This document shows, in pieces, positions 6,071 through 14,668 of a stretch of 17,469 bases of DNA. Origin of the DNA: Candidatus Didemnitutus sp. (GTDB lineage: Bacteria; Verrucomicrobiota; Verrucomicrobiia; Opitutales; Opitutaceae); the NCBI GenBank assembly GCA_030682505.1, contig JAUXOH010000085.1:1-17469 (forward strand), given 5' to 3'. The position numbers and the translations under genes were made by a program. Within the stretch, counting starts at the first letter, position 1. Each line of letters starts with the position of its first letter. Below the pieces are notes generated by a model that saw only the letters and a program-made list of their open reading frames with translations, was not told the origin of the DNA and did not search any database.

Positions 6071-7753
6071 ATGCTTTGCGCCCTGAATCGTCTTCTTTCC
6101 CGTCAGCTTGCGCTCGTCGGCGTCCTGACGTTCGCCTGCGCTCCGCTCTTACCGGCCCAAGCCAAACTCACCCCGGCCCCGCGCGCGCCTGCGACCGCGA
6201 CCTTGTTGCCTCTTTCTGAGAACTGGCGGCTCGACGGCGACGTCCCCGTCCACGCCCTGCTCATCTCGCTGCAAGGCCTCGCCAATCGTGGCGGCCCCCG
6301 GCTCTACCTTGAATATCCCGCCAACTGGCAGTGGGAAATCGTGCATCCGCTCGTCGGATTTCTCGAACGGCGCCACGGCGTGCAGTTCGACCGTCTCGGC
6401 TTGAACGACGCCGATGCCGCGCTCGCGCGCTTCGCTGGCCGCGCCAAGGGCTGCGTCGTGTGGGACAAAGCCGTGCGCTCCTCGCTCATCGTCGCCTTCA
6501 CCATCGCCGGCGTCGAAGACCTCGTGGTGGTGAGCGAAGACCTCCTGCCGCTCGCCGAGCAGCACGGCCTCAAGCCCGTCGTTGATCTGCGCTCCCAATT
6601 CACCGGTCAAAACGACGAGTCAATTTATCAGTGGGCTTACGACCACTATTTCGAACGCTGCTCGCGGGACTATTACGTGGTCCTCGGCGGCCATGCCGGC
6701 GCCGAGATGCAGCCCGGCATCGCCGACTTCGGCGTGCAGCAGCGAGCGTTCTTCACCGACCTCTCGTCGAATCCGCAGCACCCCGGGGAGCTGGCCCTGC
6801 TCAAGCTCATCCTCAGCCGCCAGAACCCCCAGAGCATCGTGCTGGGCTGGCATTCCTACGCCAAGGACACCGAGGGTCAGCACACAACGCTCGTCGGTAA
6901 CTACGGTCTGATCATGGAGGGCCTGCACAATCTCCCGAATGTTTCGTTCACCTCGCAAATTCCTCTCACGGCTGACTTCAAGTTCACCAACAACCACTCG
7001 GTCGGGCGCGACTCCAAGCTCACGGCCGAAAACAAGGTCTATGTCTGCGCCGTCGCCACCGATTCCATGGGCATCGGCGTCTGGACCAAGCCGGGCCGCG
7101 GTCGCATTCCCTACACGTGGCAGGTGCTGATGAACTGGGCGTGGATGAATCCACCTGCCCTGCAATACTTCTATGAGGACAAGACGCCGAATGACTACTT
7201 CATCGGCGGTCTCTCCGGTCCGGGCTATATGTATCCCAAGGCCATTCCGGCCGAACAATTTCCCGCGCTCATGGCCATTGGCCGCCGCCTGATGGAGCAA
7301 CTCGACCTGCGCGCACTGGAGATCATGGATTACTCCGAGGGCAACCGGCACGTTGGCAACACCGACCTGCCGGAGGAACTCGTCACCCGCTATTACCACG
7401 AATTTCCGGACGTGATCGGTTTCATCAACGGTTATGGCTCCGCGCGCACGTTTGATCTCCGGGATTCCCGTCCGTTTCTCAGCTACGATTACTACCTCGA
7501 CGTGAACCGCCCCGTGGACGATGCCGCGGCCGACCTCGAGGAGTTGATCCAGTTGAATCCGCAGCGTCCCTACTTCCTCCTCCTGCATGTCCGCGAGTCG
7601 AACACCGTCGAGAAAGTCGCCACGATCCTGGATCGGATCACCGAGCCGGTCGAAGTCGTGCCGCTCGACGTCTTCTTGAAGCTCGCCGCCGACAAAAAAA
7701 CTTACCGCACCAATTTTCAACAGCCCTCCGACCCCGTTGATCGCAATCCCTGA
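6071..7753 (+). CDS. Secreted GxGYxYP-domain protein (putative carbohydrate-active)
   Basis: The 560-residue protein has a signal peptide (hydrophobic stretch at about 12-28, likely cleavage after PAQA at 31). The diagnostic GxGYxYP motif is GPGYMYP at residues 383-389. The preceding segment (TKPGRGRIPYTWQV, NDYFIGGLSGPGYMYPKAIP) and the N-terminal LISLQGLANRGGPRLYLEYP are also characteristic of the family. GxGYxYP proteins are found in Bacteroidota, Verrucomicrobiota and relatives near polysaccharide-degradation genes. They are generally proposed to act on carbohydrates, but to my knowledge the catalytic role is not firmly established. It lies 18 bases after the small secreted protein and 45 bases before the ROK kinase, in the same transcriptional direction. 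A small GC hairpin follows its stop codon. Confidence 0.88.
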   Translation: MLCALNRLLSRQLALVGVLTFACAPLLPAQAKLTPAPRAPATATLLPLSENWRLDGDVPVHALLISLQGLANRGGPRLYLEYPANWQWEIVHPLVGFLERRHGVQFDRLGLNDADAALARFAGRAKGCVVWDKAVRSSLIVAFTIAGVEDLVVVSEDLLPLAEQHGLKPVVDLRSQFTGQNDESIYQWAYDHYFERCSRDYYVVLGGHAGAEMQPGIADFGVQQRAFFTDLSSNPQHPGELALLKLILSRQNPQSIVLGWHSYAKDTEGQHTTLVGNYGLIMEGLHNLPNVSFTSQIPLTADFKFTNNHSVGRDSKLTAENKVYVCAVATDSMGIGVWTKPGRGRIPYTWQVLMNWAWMNPPALQYFYEDKTPNDYFIGGLSGPGYMYPKAIPAEQFPALMAIGRRLMEQLDLRALEIMDYSEGNRHVGNTDLPEELVTRYYHEFPDVIGFINGYGSARTFDLRDSRPFLSYDYYLDVNRPVDDAAADLEELIQLNPQRPYFLLLHVRESNTVEKVATILDRITEPVEVVPLDVFLKLAADKKTYRTNFQQPSDPVDRNP

Positions 7754-7772
7754 GCGACGCCTCTTTCGTCGC
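7754..7772 (+). other. Intercistronic hairpin after the GxGYxYP gene
   Basis: GCGACG (7754-7759) and CGTCGC (7767-7772) form a perfect 6-base-pair stem with a 7-base loop directly after the stop codon. There is no T-run, so it is unlikely to terminate transcription. It may be an mRNA stability or processing element separating the secreted-protein genes from the kinase gene. Confidence 0.3.
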
Positions 7773-7798
7773 CCCTCATTTTCCCGCGTCTTGGTCCC

Positions 7799-8746
7799 AT
7801 GAGCCATCCTTCCATCATCGGAATCGATCTGGGCGGCACCAAGTGTGCCGTCAGCGTACCCGACGCGGCAGGCGGCGTGCGCGAGGCGGCCCGGTTCGCC
7901 ACCGGCAACCCGGAGGAAACCTTGGCCCGCCTCGGCACCGAGATCGCCGCCCTCTCTCCCGCGCACGACGTCGTGTTCGGCATCTCCTGCGGCAGTCCGA
8001 TGGATGTGGAGCGCGGCCTGATTCTTTCTCCACCCAACCTGCCGGGCTGGGATCGCGTCGCGATCTGCGAACAACTCACGGCCCGTTTCGGTGGTCGCGC
8101 GTTCCTGATGAACGACGCGAATGCCTGCGCGCTGGCCGAGTGGCAGAGCGGCGCCGGCCGCGGCGCGCGCAACCTGATTTTCCTCACCATGGGAACCGGC
8201 ATGGGCGCGGGCTTGATCCTCGACGGCCGCATCTACGCGGGAACCACCGGCGACGCCGGCGAAGTCGGCCATGTGCGCCTCGCTCCCGATGGCCCCGTCG
8301 GCTACGGCAAGACGGGATCCTTCGAAGGCTACTGCTCCGGCGGCGGAATTGCCCAACTCGCGCGCACGCGCCTCGCCGCCTACCCGGGGGACTCCGTGTT
8401 GCAGCAAGTGCCGCTTTCCCAGCTCAGCGCCCACGACGTTGGACGGGCCGCGGCTGCGGGCGACGCTTTCGCCCTCGCACTCTGGGCCGAGGTCGGCACC
8501 CGGCTCGGCGAGGCGCTCGCCGTGCTCGTCGACGTGCTCAATCCCGAGCGCATTGTCATCGGCAGCATCTACGCGCGCTGTGAGCAGTGGATCGCCCCGG
8601 CAATGCAGGCCACACTCGACCGCGAGGCGCTCGGACCCAGCGCCGCCGCCTGCCGCGTTTTGCCCGCCCAACTGGGCGAACAGATCGGCAGCCACGCCGC
8701 CATCGCCATTGCCCGTTACCACCTTTCAACCCCATCAAAATCATGA
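7799..8746 (+). CDS. ROK-family sugar kinase lacking the zinc-binding cysteine motif
   Basis: The 315-residue length fits ROK (repressor, ORF, kinase) sugar kinases, which phosphorylate hexoses with ATP. The phosphate-binding loop IDLGGTK is at residues 9-15, the catalytic-base motif NDAN at 105-108 (D106), the second phosphate motif TMGTGMGAG at 130-138, and GEVGH at 154-158. There is no N-terminal helix-turn-helix, so it is a kinase rather than a NagC/XylR-type regulator. Where ROK proteins normally carry the CxCGxxGC zinc motif, this one has GYGKTGS (168-174) followed by FEGYCSGGG, so all the ligand cysteines are missing while E and SG are kept. Its last four bases overlap the start of the lyase gene (ATGA), implying translational coupling. 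The substrate is probably a monosaccharide released by the neighbouring enzymes. Confidence 0.9.
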   Translation: MSHPSIIGIDLGGTKCAVSVPDAAGGVREAARFATGNPEETLARLGTEIAALSPAHDVVFGISCGSPMDVERGLILSPPNLPGWDRVAICEQLTARFGGRAFLMNDANACALAEWQSGAGRGARNLIFLTMGTGMGAGLILDGRIYAGTTGDAGEVGHVRLAPDGPVGYGKTGSFEGYCSGGGIAQLARTRLAAYPGDSVLQQVPLSQLSAHDVGRAAAAGDAFALALWAEVGTRLGEALAVLVDVLNPERIVIGSIYARCEQWIAPAMQATLDREALGPSAAACRVLPAQLGEQIGSHAAIAIARYHLSTPSKS

Positions 8747-10833
8747 ACTACCCCACCCGCCGCACCTTCCTTAAGACCTCCGCCACCCTCGCCGCCGCCC
8801 TGCCCTTGCTGCGCATCCCCCTCGGGGCGGCCGATTCCCCCGCGCCCGCGGGCGCTTCGCCGGGCGCCGCGCGCGGCCTGTTGTTCGACGCAGCCGACCT
8901 GCCGCGGATGCGGGCCAACCTCGAGTTGCCCCGCTTCGCCGCGGTTCGCGCCATGTTGTTCGAGGTCGATTTCGCCGCCGAAACCAAGTTCCTGCGGGAA
9001 GAGCTGCGGCTCAACAACCACGTCGCCGATTTCATGCGGGGATGGAAATTGATTCAAAACAACGCCTTTGCCTACGCGCTCACGGGCAGTGAGCAACATC
9101 GCGACCTCGCCCTTCTCGCGATGCGCCGGCTCTGTGATTACAAGCGCTGGGACTACTTCCTCGAGGGTGGCAAGGACACCATCGGGCTCCAGCGGGCCCC
9201 CGAGTCGACGATCGCGACGTGCTATGCCCTCGAGTGGCTCGGTGACGCCGTCCCCGCGGATCTCCTCGCCGCCGTGGAAGACAAGATTGTGAACGAGGGC
9301 GCGCCCGCCTGCTATCGCACCCTCTACGGCATGAAATATCCCGACCGGGTGCGGGGCTGGGGCTTCGATCCGGAGGACGACTACGGCTTCCGCTTCGACC
9401 TCAGTCGCTGGCCGCTCATTCTCAATGCGACCAACCTGAAGGTCATTCCCATCTGCGGTCTCGGTCTCGCGGCGATCCGGTTTCATGGTCGCCATCCCGA
9501 AGCGGCCAAGTGGATGGAACTCGCTCGCCAGAGCGCGCAGGCGTTTTCCGTCATGTATGGACAGGATGGTTCCTACGACGAAGGCGTCGGCTACTGGGGT
9601 TACACCACGATGCATCTCGCGATGTTCGCCGATGCCCTGCACCGCCGGCTCGGGATCGATGATCGCGGCCTGATCAATTACCCCGGCACCGTGCGCTATG
9701 CCCTCGCCATGTCGATGCCCTGCGGCGGAGACAAGATCGAGGACCCGATGCTCAATGCCGCCTACAACGCGGTCCCCAAGGGCAGCTACGACCCCGGCGA
9801 CGACATCGTGAATTTCTGCGATGGCAGCGCGGGCATGGATGTCTCCATCGCCCCATGGGTCGGGCGGGTCGCCAACGATCCGCTGAGCAACCACGTGGCG
9901 AAACACACCGGCGCACTCAAACACCTCCAGGCGGTCGCATGGTTTCACGACGATGCGCCCACCCAGGCGCCAACCGCCGCTTTGCACGACGTCCGCCTGA
10001 GCAACGATTGGGTCATCTCCCGCACCGGTTGGACCCCCGCCGATACCGTCGTCGCCTTCCGCAGCGGCGGACCGGCCAATCACGAGCATGCGGACCGCAA
10101 CAGCGTCATTTTCAAGGCCCATGGCGACCGCTTGTTTCACGATCCGTTCAAGGCCGGTTACTCACCCACCGGGCCGCGCTGGCTCCTGCGCCAGACCGAA
10201 GCCCACACCGCCGTGCTCATCAACGGCAAGGGCCACCAGTATCACGATGGGCGCGAAGGCACGAATGCCTCGTGGGCCAGCGCGCGGGTCACCGATTTCC
10301 GCACCGGACCCAGCTGGATGATGGTCACCAGCGACGCCACCGAGGCCTACGCGCTGGTGCTGCCCGATGTCGTGCACGTCTCCCGCACCGTGGTGCTGCT
10401 CAAACCGGACGTCCTGCTACTGCTCGACCGCGTGCAACTCAAGCAGGCGGCGCCCGTGCAGGCCCGCTTCCAGGTCTTCAACGAAGACGGCCGGGGCCTC
10501 GCCTCTGCGGGCGCCGCGGGCTTCCGGATCGAACGTCCGCTGGCCACCCTGCAGGCGAGGCTCGCCGGACGCGGCGAACTCACGGCGTCCGTCGGCCAAC
10601 TGAGTCTTCCCGTCGAGGAAGGCGTCTTCCCCTACGCCGAGGTCAGCTCCGCGGCCGCCACCGAACACACCATCCTGACCGTTTCAACTTCCGCACCGCG
10701 CGGCTCGGACCACGGCAACCTGGAAGTGCAAACCATCGAACAGGGTTGGATCATCACGGGGCGCCACCGCAGCCAGAACGTGCGGGTCACCCTCACGGCG
10801 GTCGCGGGCGAACTGCCACAGCTGATGCTCTGA
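8743..10833 (+). CDS. Heparinase II/III-like polysaccharide lyase, Tat-exported
   Basis: The 696-residue product starts with a twin-arginine signal (TRRTFLK at residues 5-11 followed by a hydrophobic Ala/Leu stretch to about 25), so it is probably exported folded. An N-terminal alpha-helical toroid region follows, with DGSYDEGVGYWGY at 275-287 holding the Tyr-rich site typical of the superfamily. The heparinase II/III C-terminal beta-sheet domain starts near 430 and contains NHEHADRNSVIF at 446-457, the conserved His/Asp segment, then LFHDPFKAGY. Family members cleave uronic-acid glycans such as heparin/heparan sulfate or alginate by beta-elimination; the substrate here cannot be assigned. 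I chose ATG 8743 because it forms the ATGA overlap with the ROK gene and begins the Tat signal; upstream in-frame codons lie inside the kinase gene. The symporter gene starts 4 bases after its stop. Confidence 0.87.
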   Translation: MNYPTRRTFLKTSATLAAALPLLRIPLGAADSPAPAGASPGAARGLLFDAADLPRMRANLELPRFAAVRAMLFEVDFAAETKFLREELRLNNHVADFMRGWKLIQNNAFAYALTGSEQHRDLALLAMRRLCDYKRWDYFLEGGKDTIGLQRAPESTIATCYALEWLGDAVPADLLAAVEDKIVNEGAPACYRTLYGMKYPDRVRGWGFDPEDDYGFRFDLSRWPLILNATNLKVIPICGLGLAAIRFHGRHPEAAKWMELARQSAQAFSVMYGQDGSYDEGVGYWGYTTMHLAMFADALHRRLGIDDRGLINYPGTVRYALAMSMPCGGDKIEDPMLNAAYNAVPKGSYDPGDDIVNFCDGSAGMDVSIAPWVGRVANDPLSNHVAKHTGALKHLQAVAWFHDDAPTQAPTAALHDVRLSNDWVISRTGWTPADTVVAFRSGGPANHEHADRNSVIFKAHGDRLFHDPFKAGYSPTGPRWLLRQTEAHTAVLINGKGHQYHDGREGTNASWASARVTDFRTGPSWMMVTSDATEAYALVLPDVVHVSRTVVLLKPDVLLLLDRVQLKQAAPVQARFQVFNEDGRGLASAGAAGFRIERPLATLQARLAGRGELTASVGQLSLPVEEGVFPYAEVSSAAATEHTILTVSTSAPRGSDHGNLEVQTIEQGWIITGRHRSQNVRVTLTAVAGELPQLML

Positions 10834-10837
10834 CCTC

Positions 10838-12607
10838 ATGCCGACTTTCAATACCGTCAACGCGGTCGACTATGGGCTGATCGCCCTCTACTTCGTCATC
10901 ATCATTTTTGTCGGGGTCTACGCCGCCCGCAAAAACAAGAGCACGCAGGACTACTTCAAGGCCGGTGGCCAGGTGCCGTGGGCGCTCGCGGGCGTGTCGA
11001 ACTGGGTGTCGGGCTTTTCCGCCTTCATGTTCGTCGCGGCGGCCGGCTACGTCTACCGCGTCGGCATCGGGGCGGTCCTGATCTTCACGTCGGCCACGTG
11101 GGCTTATCTCATCGGCTACTTCTATTTCGCGAAGATGTGGCGTCGGGCGCGCCTGGACACCCCGTTGCAGTTCCTCACCCGGCGCTACTCGCCCTCGACC
11201 ACGTATTTCTATTCGGTCACGGCCATTGTGCCGCAAGTGGTGGGCATTGGGCAGGGTCTCTACATTCTGTGCATCTTTGTCTCCACCGCCCTCGGGTTCG
11301 GCAGCCAGACGTTCTCCTTTGCCGGTGTGACTTTGGACGGCATGCAGCTTTCGATCCTCGTCGTCGGGATCGTGATGGTGGTCTACACGGTCATCGGAGG
11401 ACTCTGGGCCGCGGTGCTCTCGGATGCCGTGCAGTCGATCATCATCGTGGTGATGTCGGTCATCATCTTTCCCGTCTCCTACCTCTATCTCGGCGAAGGC
11501 AGCGGCATCATCGCCGGCATGCAACGACTGCTGCGGGAATTACCCGAGGGCTACCTCACCACGCTCAACAGCACCTCGGGCAACGTCTGGTTCCTCATCG
11601 CCTACTTCATCACGGTGGTGCTGGGCTACAACGTCGCCTGGCACCTCGCGCAGCGCTACTATTCCGTGCCGGACGAGCGGGGGGCCCGCAAGATGGCGCT
11701 CCTGTGCGCCATCCTCTCCCTCGTCGGACCGTTGCTGTGGATTTTGCCGGTGATGGTGTCGCGCGTCATCTTTCCCGACATGGCCGCCCTCTGGCCCACG
11801 TTGAAGGAGCCCACCGAAGCCTCGTATGTCTCCCTCGCGCTGCTGCTCCTGCCCCACGGCCTGATCGGCTTCGTCGTCTCGGCCGTGCTCTCCGCCACGC
11901 TCGGCCAGGCGAATGACGCCTTCAACTGGCTCGCGGCCACCATCACGCACGACGTCTATGCACCGCTCCACCGGCGCGTGCGCGGTGCGCTGCCCGGCGA
12001 TCGCCATCAACTCCACGTCGCCCGGCTGACGATGCTCATCGTCGGCGCCGGAGGCATCACGGTGGCATTCTACATCCCGCGCTTTGGCGGCGCATTTGAT
12101 TTCGCCCTGCAGTATTATTCGCTCGTCTCGGCCTTCATGATGCCGGTGGCCTTGGGCATGGTCTTTCGGCGCACCCCGTGGTGGTCGGGCATCGCCTCGT
12201 GTTCCGCCGCCCTGATCGTCGCCATCACCCTCATGGTGATGAACGTCTGGCCCGAGAACGCCTTTGCCCGCAACGTGCTCAGCGAAGCGGTGGTCGCCAC
12301 CCTCGTGTTCGCGATCTCGGCCCGTTGGTTTCGCGCCGATGATCCGCGGCACGCCGGTCTGGCCCAACTCAACACCGACCTGTGCACGCCGGTGCCCGAC
12401 GCGCCGATTGCGACGGCGAGCGGACTTGCCGTCTATGGCGTGATTGGCGGCATCTCGCTCGTGCTGGGTGTCGTTCTGGTCGCCTGCGCGGCGCTTCCCG
12501 GCTCGCCCGTGGCACCGGCGTCGCTCAATCTTGTCGCTGGCTTGCTGCTCCTCCTCATCGGCTTCGGCCTGCGCCGGGTGGCTGCTCGCGCCGTGATGCC
12601 TTCGTAG
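10838..12607 (+). CDS. Sodium:solute symporter (SSS family)
   Basis: The 589-residue protein is almost wholly hydrophobic, with thirteen or more likely transmembrane helices. It begins with DYGLIALYFVIIIFVGVYAA (residues 11-30) and has the soluble loop RKNKSTQDYFKAGG before WALAGVSNWVSGFS, typical of SSS transporters. The family signature YTVIGGLWAAVLSDAVQ is at 183-199. SSS proteins couple sodium entry to uptake of sugars, sialic acids, amino acids or other small solutes across the inner membrane. Its position between a polysaccharide lyase and cytoplasmic enzymes suggests it imports the mono- or disaccharide products. The start is 4 bases after the lyase stop, and the next gene starts 1 base after its stop, so it is part of a tight operon. 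Confidence 0.95.
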   Translation: MPTFNTVNAVDYGLIALYFVIIIFVGVYAARKNKSTQDYFKAGGQVPWALAGVSNWVSGFSAFMFVAAAGYVYRVGIGAVLIFTSATWAYLIGYFYFAKMWRRARLDTPLQFLTRRYSPSTTYFYSVTAIVPQVVGIGQGLYILCIFVSTALGFGSQTFSFAGVTLDGMQLSILVVGIVMVVYTVIGGLWAAVLSDAVQSIIIVVMSVIIFPVSYLYLGEGSGIIAGMQRLLRELPEGYLTTLNSTSGNVWFLIAYFITVVLGYNVAWHLAQRYYSVPDERGARKMALLCAILSLVGPLLWILPVMVSRVIFPDMAALWPTLKEPTEASYVSLALLLLPHGLIGFVVSAVLSATLGQANDAFNWLAATITHDVYAPLHRRVRGALPGDRHQLHVARLTMLIVGAGGITVAFYIPRFGGAFDFALQYYSLVSAFMMPVALGMVFRRTPWWSGIASCSAALIVAITLMVMNVWPENAFARNVLSEAVVATLVFAISARWFRADDPRHAGLAQLNTDLCTPVPDAPIATASGLAVYGVIGGISLVLGVVLVACAALPGSPVAPASLNLVAGLLLLLIGFGLRRVAARAVMPS

Positions 12608-12608
12608 C

Positions 12609-13433
12609 ATGCGTCTTCCCGCCCGACTTTATCAACAGTTCGACGCCGACCCCGGCTTGCCGGTGCCGGCCGAGTCCTACGGTGGCTGGCAGAGTCACGC
12701 CATCGACCTCTCGCCGGCCCACACCGCCCTCGTGGTGATGCACGCCTGGGATCCCAACCAGCCCGGACAGTTTCCGGGTTGGGACCGCGTCGTCGAATAC
12801 CGACCGCGCGCCCGCCGCATCCTCGCGGACGTCTTTCCACCCCTGTTGGCCGCGGTGCGCCGTTCGCCGCTGCCGGTTTTCCATGTCGTCGGGGGCGGAC
12901 GCGACTACTTCCGGCATCTCCCCGGCCACCGGCGCGCGGTGGCGCTGGCCGGTCCGGAACCGGTTCCGACTCCGGTCTCCCCGGATCCCGCCTTCGATCG
13001 ACTCCAGGCGCTGCGGCGCGCGCACAGTTTTCCGGGGTTGCGCAACGCGGCCGAGGTGGCGGCGGGATTTGCCCAACTCGACTTTGCCCCCACCGCCCGA
13101 CCTGTCGGTGACGAGGGCATCGCGGAAAACGCCCACCAACTCGCCGCCCTTTGCCGCGCACACGGGGTGAATCACCTCGTCTACATCGGCTTCGCGATCA
13201 ACTGGTGCCTGTTGATGTCACCCGGCGGCATGGTCGACATGGCGCGCCAGGGCTGTCTCTGCTCGACGATCGCCGAGGCCGTCACCGCGGTGGAGAATCG
13301 CGAAACCGCGGCTGAGGAATTGGAGAAGCAGCAGGCCCTCTGGCGCGTCGCGCTCGAATTCGGTTTCGTTTTCACCGGCGCTGATTTCATTCACGCCTTG
13401 CCCGCTGGCACTCCGACTTCCCCCTTACCATGA
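12609..13433 (+). CDS. Isochorismatase-fold (cysteine hydrolase-like) protein with atypical active site
   Basis: The 274-residue protein fits the isochorismatase-like superfamily. After an unusual 35-residue N-terminal extension comes HTALVVMHAWDPNQPG (38-53), where the family normally reads 'ALLVIDMQ'. Then PLPVFHVVG (88-95) and the C-terminal core HLVYIGFAINWCLLMSP (189-205), with C200 at the nucleophile position, followed by ARQGCLCSTIAEAV. The usual catalytic Asp appears replaced by His (H45), and the Lys expected before an 'SaFxgT'-like motif is not seen at RRAHSFPGL (136-144), so the Asp-Lys-Cys triad looks incomplete. Family members hydrolyse C-N or C-O bonds in small molecules. It starts 1 base after the symporter stop and overlaps the aminotransferase start by 4 bases. 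Function unknown; a hydrolase of an imported metabolite is possible. Confidence 0.78.
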   Translation: MRLPARLYQQFDADPGLPVPAESYGGWQSHAIDLSPAHTALVVMHAWDPNQPGQFPGWDRVVEYRPRARRILADVFPPLLAAVRRSPLPVFHVVGGGRDYFRHLPGHRRAVALAGPEPVPTPVSPDPAFDRLQALRRAHSFPGLRNAAEVAAGFAQLDFAPTARPVGDEGIAENAHQLAALCRAHGVNHLVYIGFAINWCLLMSPGGMVDMARQGCLCSTIAEAVTAVENRETAAEELEKQQALWRVALEFGFVFTGADFIHALPAGTPTSPLP

Positions 13434-14668
13434 GCTCCGAGCATCCCCTCGCTCTTCACGGTGGCACTCCCGCCGTCACCGCCACCCGCCCGACGCACCA
13501 TCGCTGGGGCACCGAAGAATTGGCCCGGCTCACGCCGATGGTCGACCAAGCCTCGCTGTTCTACTGGCAGGCTCCCCAGTCCACCGCCTTGGTCTCGGAA
13601 TTTCGCCGGACTTACCCGCTCCGCTGGAACATGCCGTGTTCTTCCGGCACCGCCGCGCTGCACATCGCCGTGGCCGCCCTGCAGCTCCCACCGGGCTCCG
13701 AGATCATCACCTCACCGGTCACGGACATGGGTTCGGTCATCGGCATCCTCTACCAGCAATGCGTGCCGGTCTTCGCCGACATCCACCCGCGCACCTACAA
13801 CATGGATCCCGAGGCGGTGCGGCGGGCGATCACTCCGAAGACCCGCGCGATCATGGTGGTGCACCTCGCCGGAAATCCGTGCGACATGGAGGCTTTCATG
13901 GCGCTCGCGCGGGAGCACAATCTGATCGTGATCGAGGACTGCGCCCAATCATGGGGAGCCGCCTTCCGCGGCACACCGGTCGGCCTCTTCGGTCAGCTCG
14001 CCTGCTACTCGTTCAACGAATACAAGCACCTCAGCTGTGGCGATGGCGGGCTCGTCGGCACGAACGACGAGCGTTTCGGGCCCACCCTTGGCAAATGGGG
14101 CGACAAGCATTACGACCGCGTCACCGGGGGTCGCAATCCCGAGACCTTGTCGCCCAACTACCGCATGGCGGAGCCGCAGGCCGCCGTGGCGGCGGCGCAG
14201 ATGGCCAAGTTTCCGCAGATCATCGGGGCGCACATCCGGCTGGGTTCGCGGCTGCTGGAGCATTTCCGGCACCTCGCGCTCCCCGGTCTCGGGCTGCCAG
14301 AAATCGATTCCCGCAACACGCACAGTTTCTGGTTCGTCCTGCTGCGGTTCGAGGCGGCAGCGTTCACCTGCACTCGCGACGAGTTTGTCGCCGCCCTCCA
14401 AGCCGAAGGAGTCACGGCCGCCGCGGGCTACATCCCCAAGCCGGTCTACGGCTACCCCCTGTTCCAAAACCACAACTTCTTCGGCGGGGGCTGGCCGCTG
14501 CGGGACGCGGGGTTGACGACCATGGATTACCGCACGGTCTGCTGCCCGGCCGCCGAGGCCATGCTGGCCGAGGGCATTTCCCTGCCAATCAGTCCGGCGC
14601 TGACCGACGAGATCATCGACCAGACCGCGACCGCCTTCACCAAGGTCGCCCGCCACTACACTCGCTAA
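13430..14668 (+). CDS. DegT/DnrJ/EryC1/StrS-family PLP-dependent aminotransferase
   Basis: The 412-residue product has the family's motifs in order: CSSGTAALHIAVAAL (70-84) for cofactor phosphate binding, ITSPVTDMGSVIGILY (93-108), VIEDCAQSWGA (167-177) with D170 to contact the pyridine nitrogen, and CYSFNEYKHLSCGDGG (192-207) with K199 as the PLP Schiff-base lysine. These fold-type I enzymes transfer an amino group onto keto sugars or inososes, usually in biosynthesis of amino sugars and secondary metabolites. Here the gene is the last of a catabolic-looking run, so it may work in reverse on an amino sugar, or as a dehydratase-like relative. Its start overlaps the isochorismatase-like stop (ATGA). 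Its stop codon overlaps that of the opposing amidohydrolase gene (CTAA at 14665-14668). Confidence 0.93.
   Translation: MSSEHPLALHGGTPAVTATRPTHHRWGTEELARLTPMVDQASLFYWQAPQSTALVSEFRRTYPLRWNMPCSSGTAALHIAVAALQLPPGSEIITSPVTDMGSVIGILYQQCVPVFADIHPRTYNMDPEAVRRAITPKTRAIMVVHLAGNPCDMEAFMALAREHNLIVIEDCAQSWGAAFRGTPVGLFGQLACYSFNEYKHLSCGDGGLVGTNDERFGPTLGKWGDKHYDRVTGGRNPETLSPNYRMAEPQAAVAAAQMAKFPQIIGAHIRLGSRLLEHFRHLALPGLGLPEIDSRNTHSFWFVLLRFEAAAFTCTRDEFVAALQAEGVTAAAGYIPKPVYGYPLFQNHNFFGGGWPLRDAGLTTMDYRTVCCPAAEAMLAEGISLPISPALTDEIIDQTATAFTKVARHYTR

Noticed and set aside
6620..8722. 700-codon open frame on the minus strand opposite the GxGYxYP and ROK genes
   Set aside because: It spans two well-supported plus-strand genes, has low-complexity Gly/Ala/Arg/Asp composition with no recognisable motif, and is a typical antisense shadow in high-GC DNA.
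8587..8742. Upstream extension of the lyase gene into the kinase gene
   Set aside because: The Tat signal begins at 8743, and the ATGA overlap is a normal coupled start; the upstream codons are a shadow of the kinase C-terminus.
7799..8746. ROK protein as a transcriptional repressor
   Set aside because: There is no N-terminal helix-turn-helix; the phosphate-binding motif begins at residue 9, so it is a kinase-type ROK protein.
8716..10140. 474-codon minus-strand open frame opposite the lyase gene
   Set aside because: No family signature and shadow-like composition; the plus-strand heparinase II/III reading frame accounts for the region.
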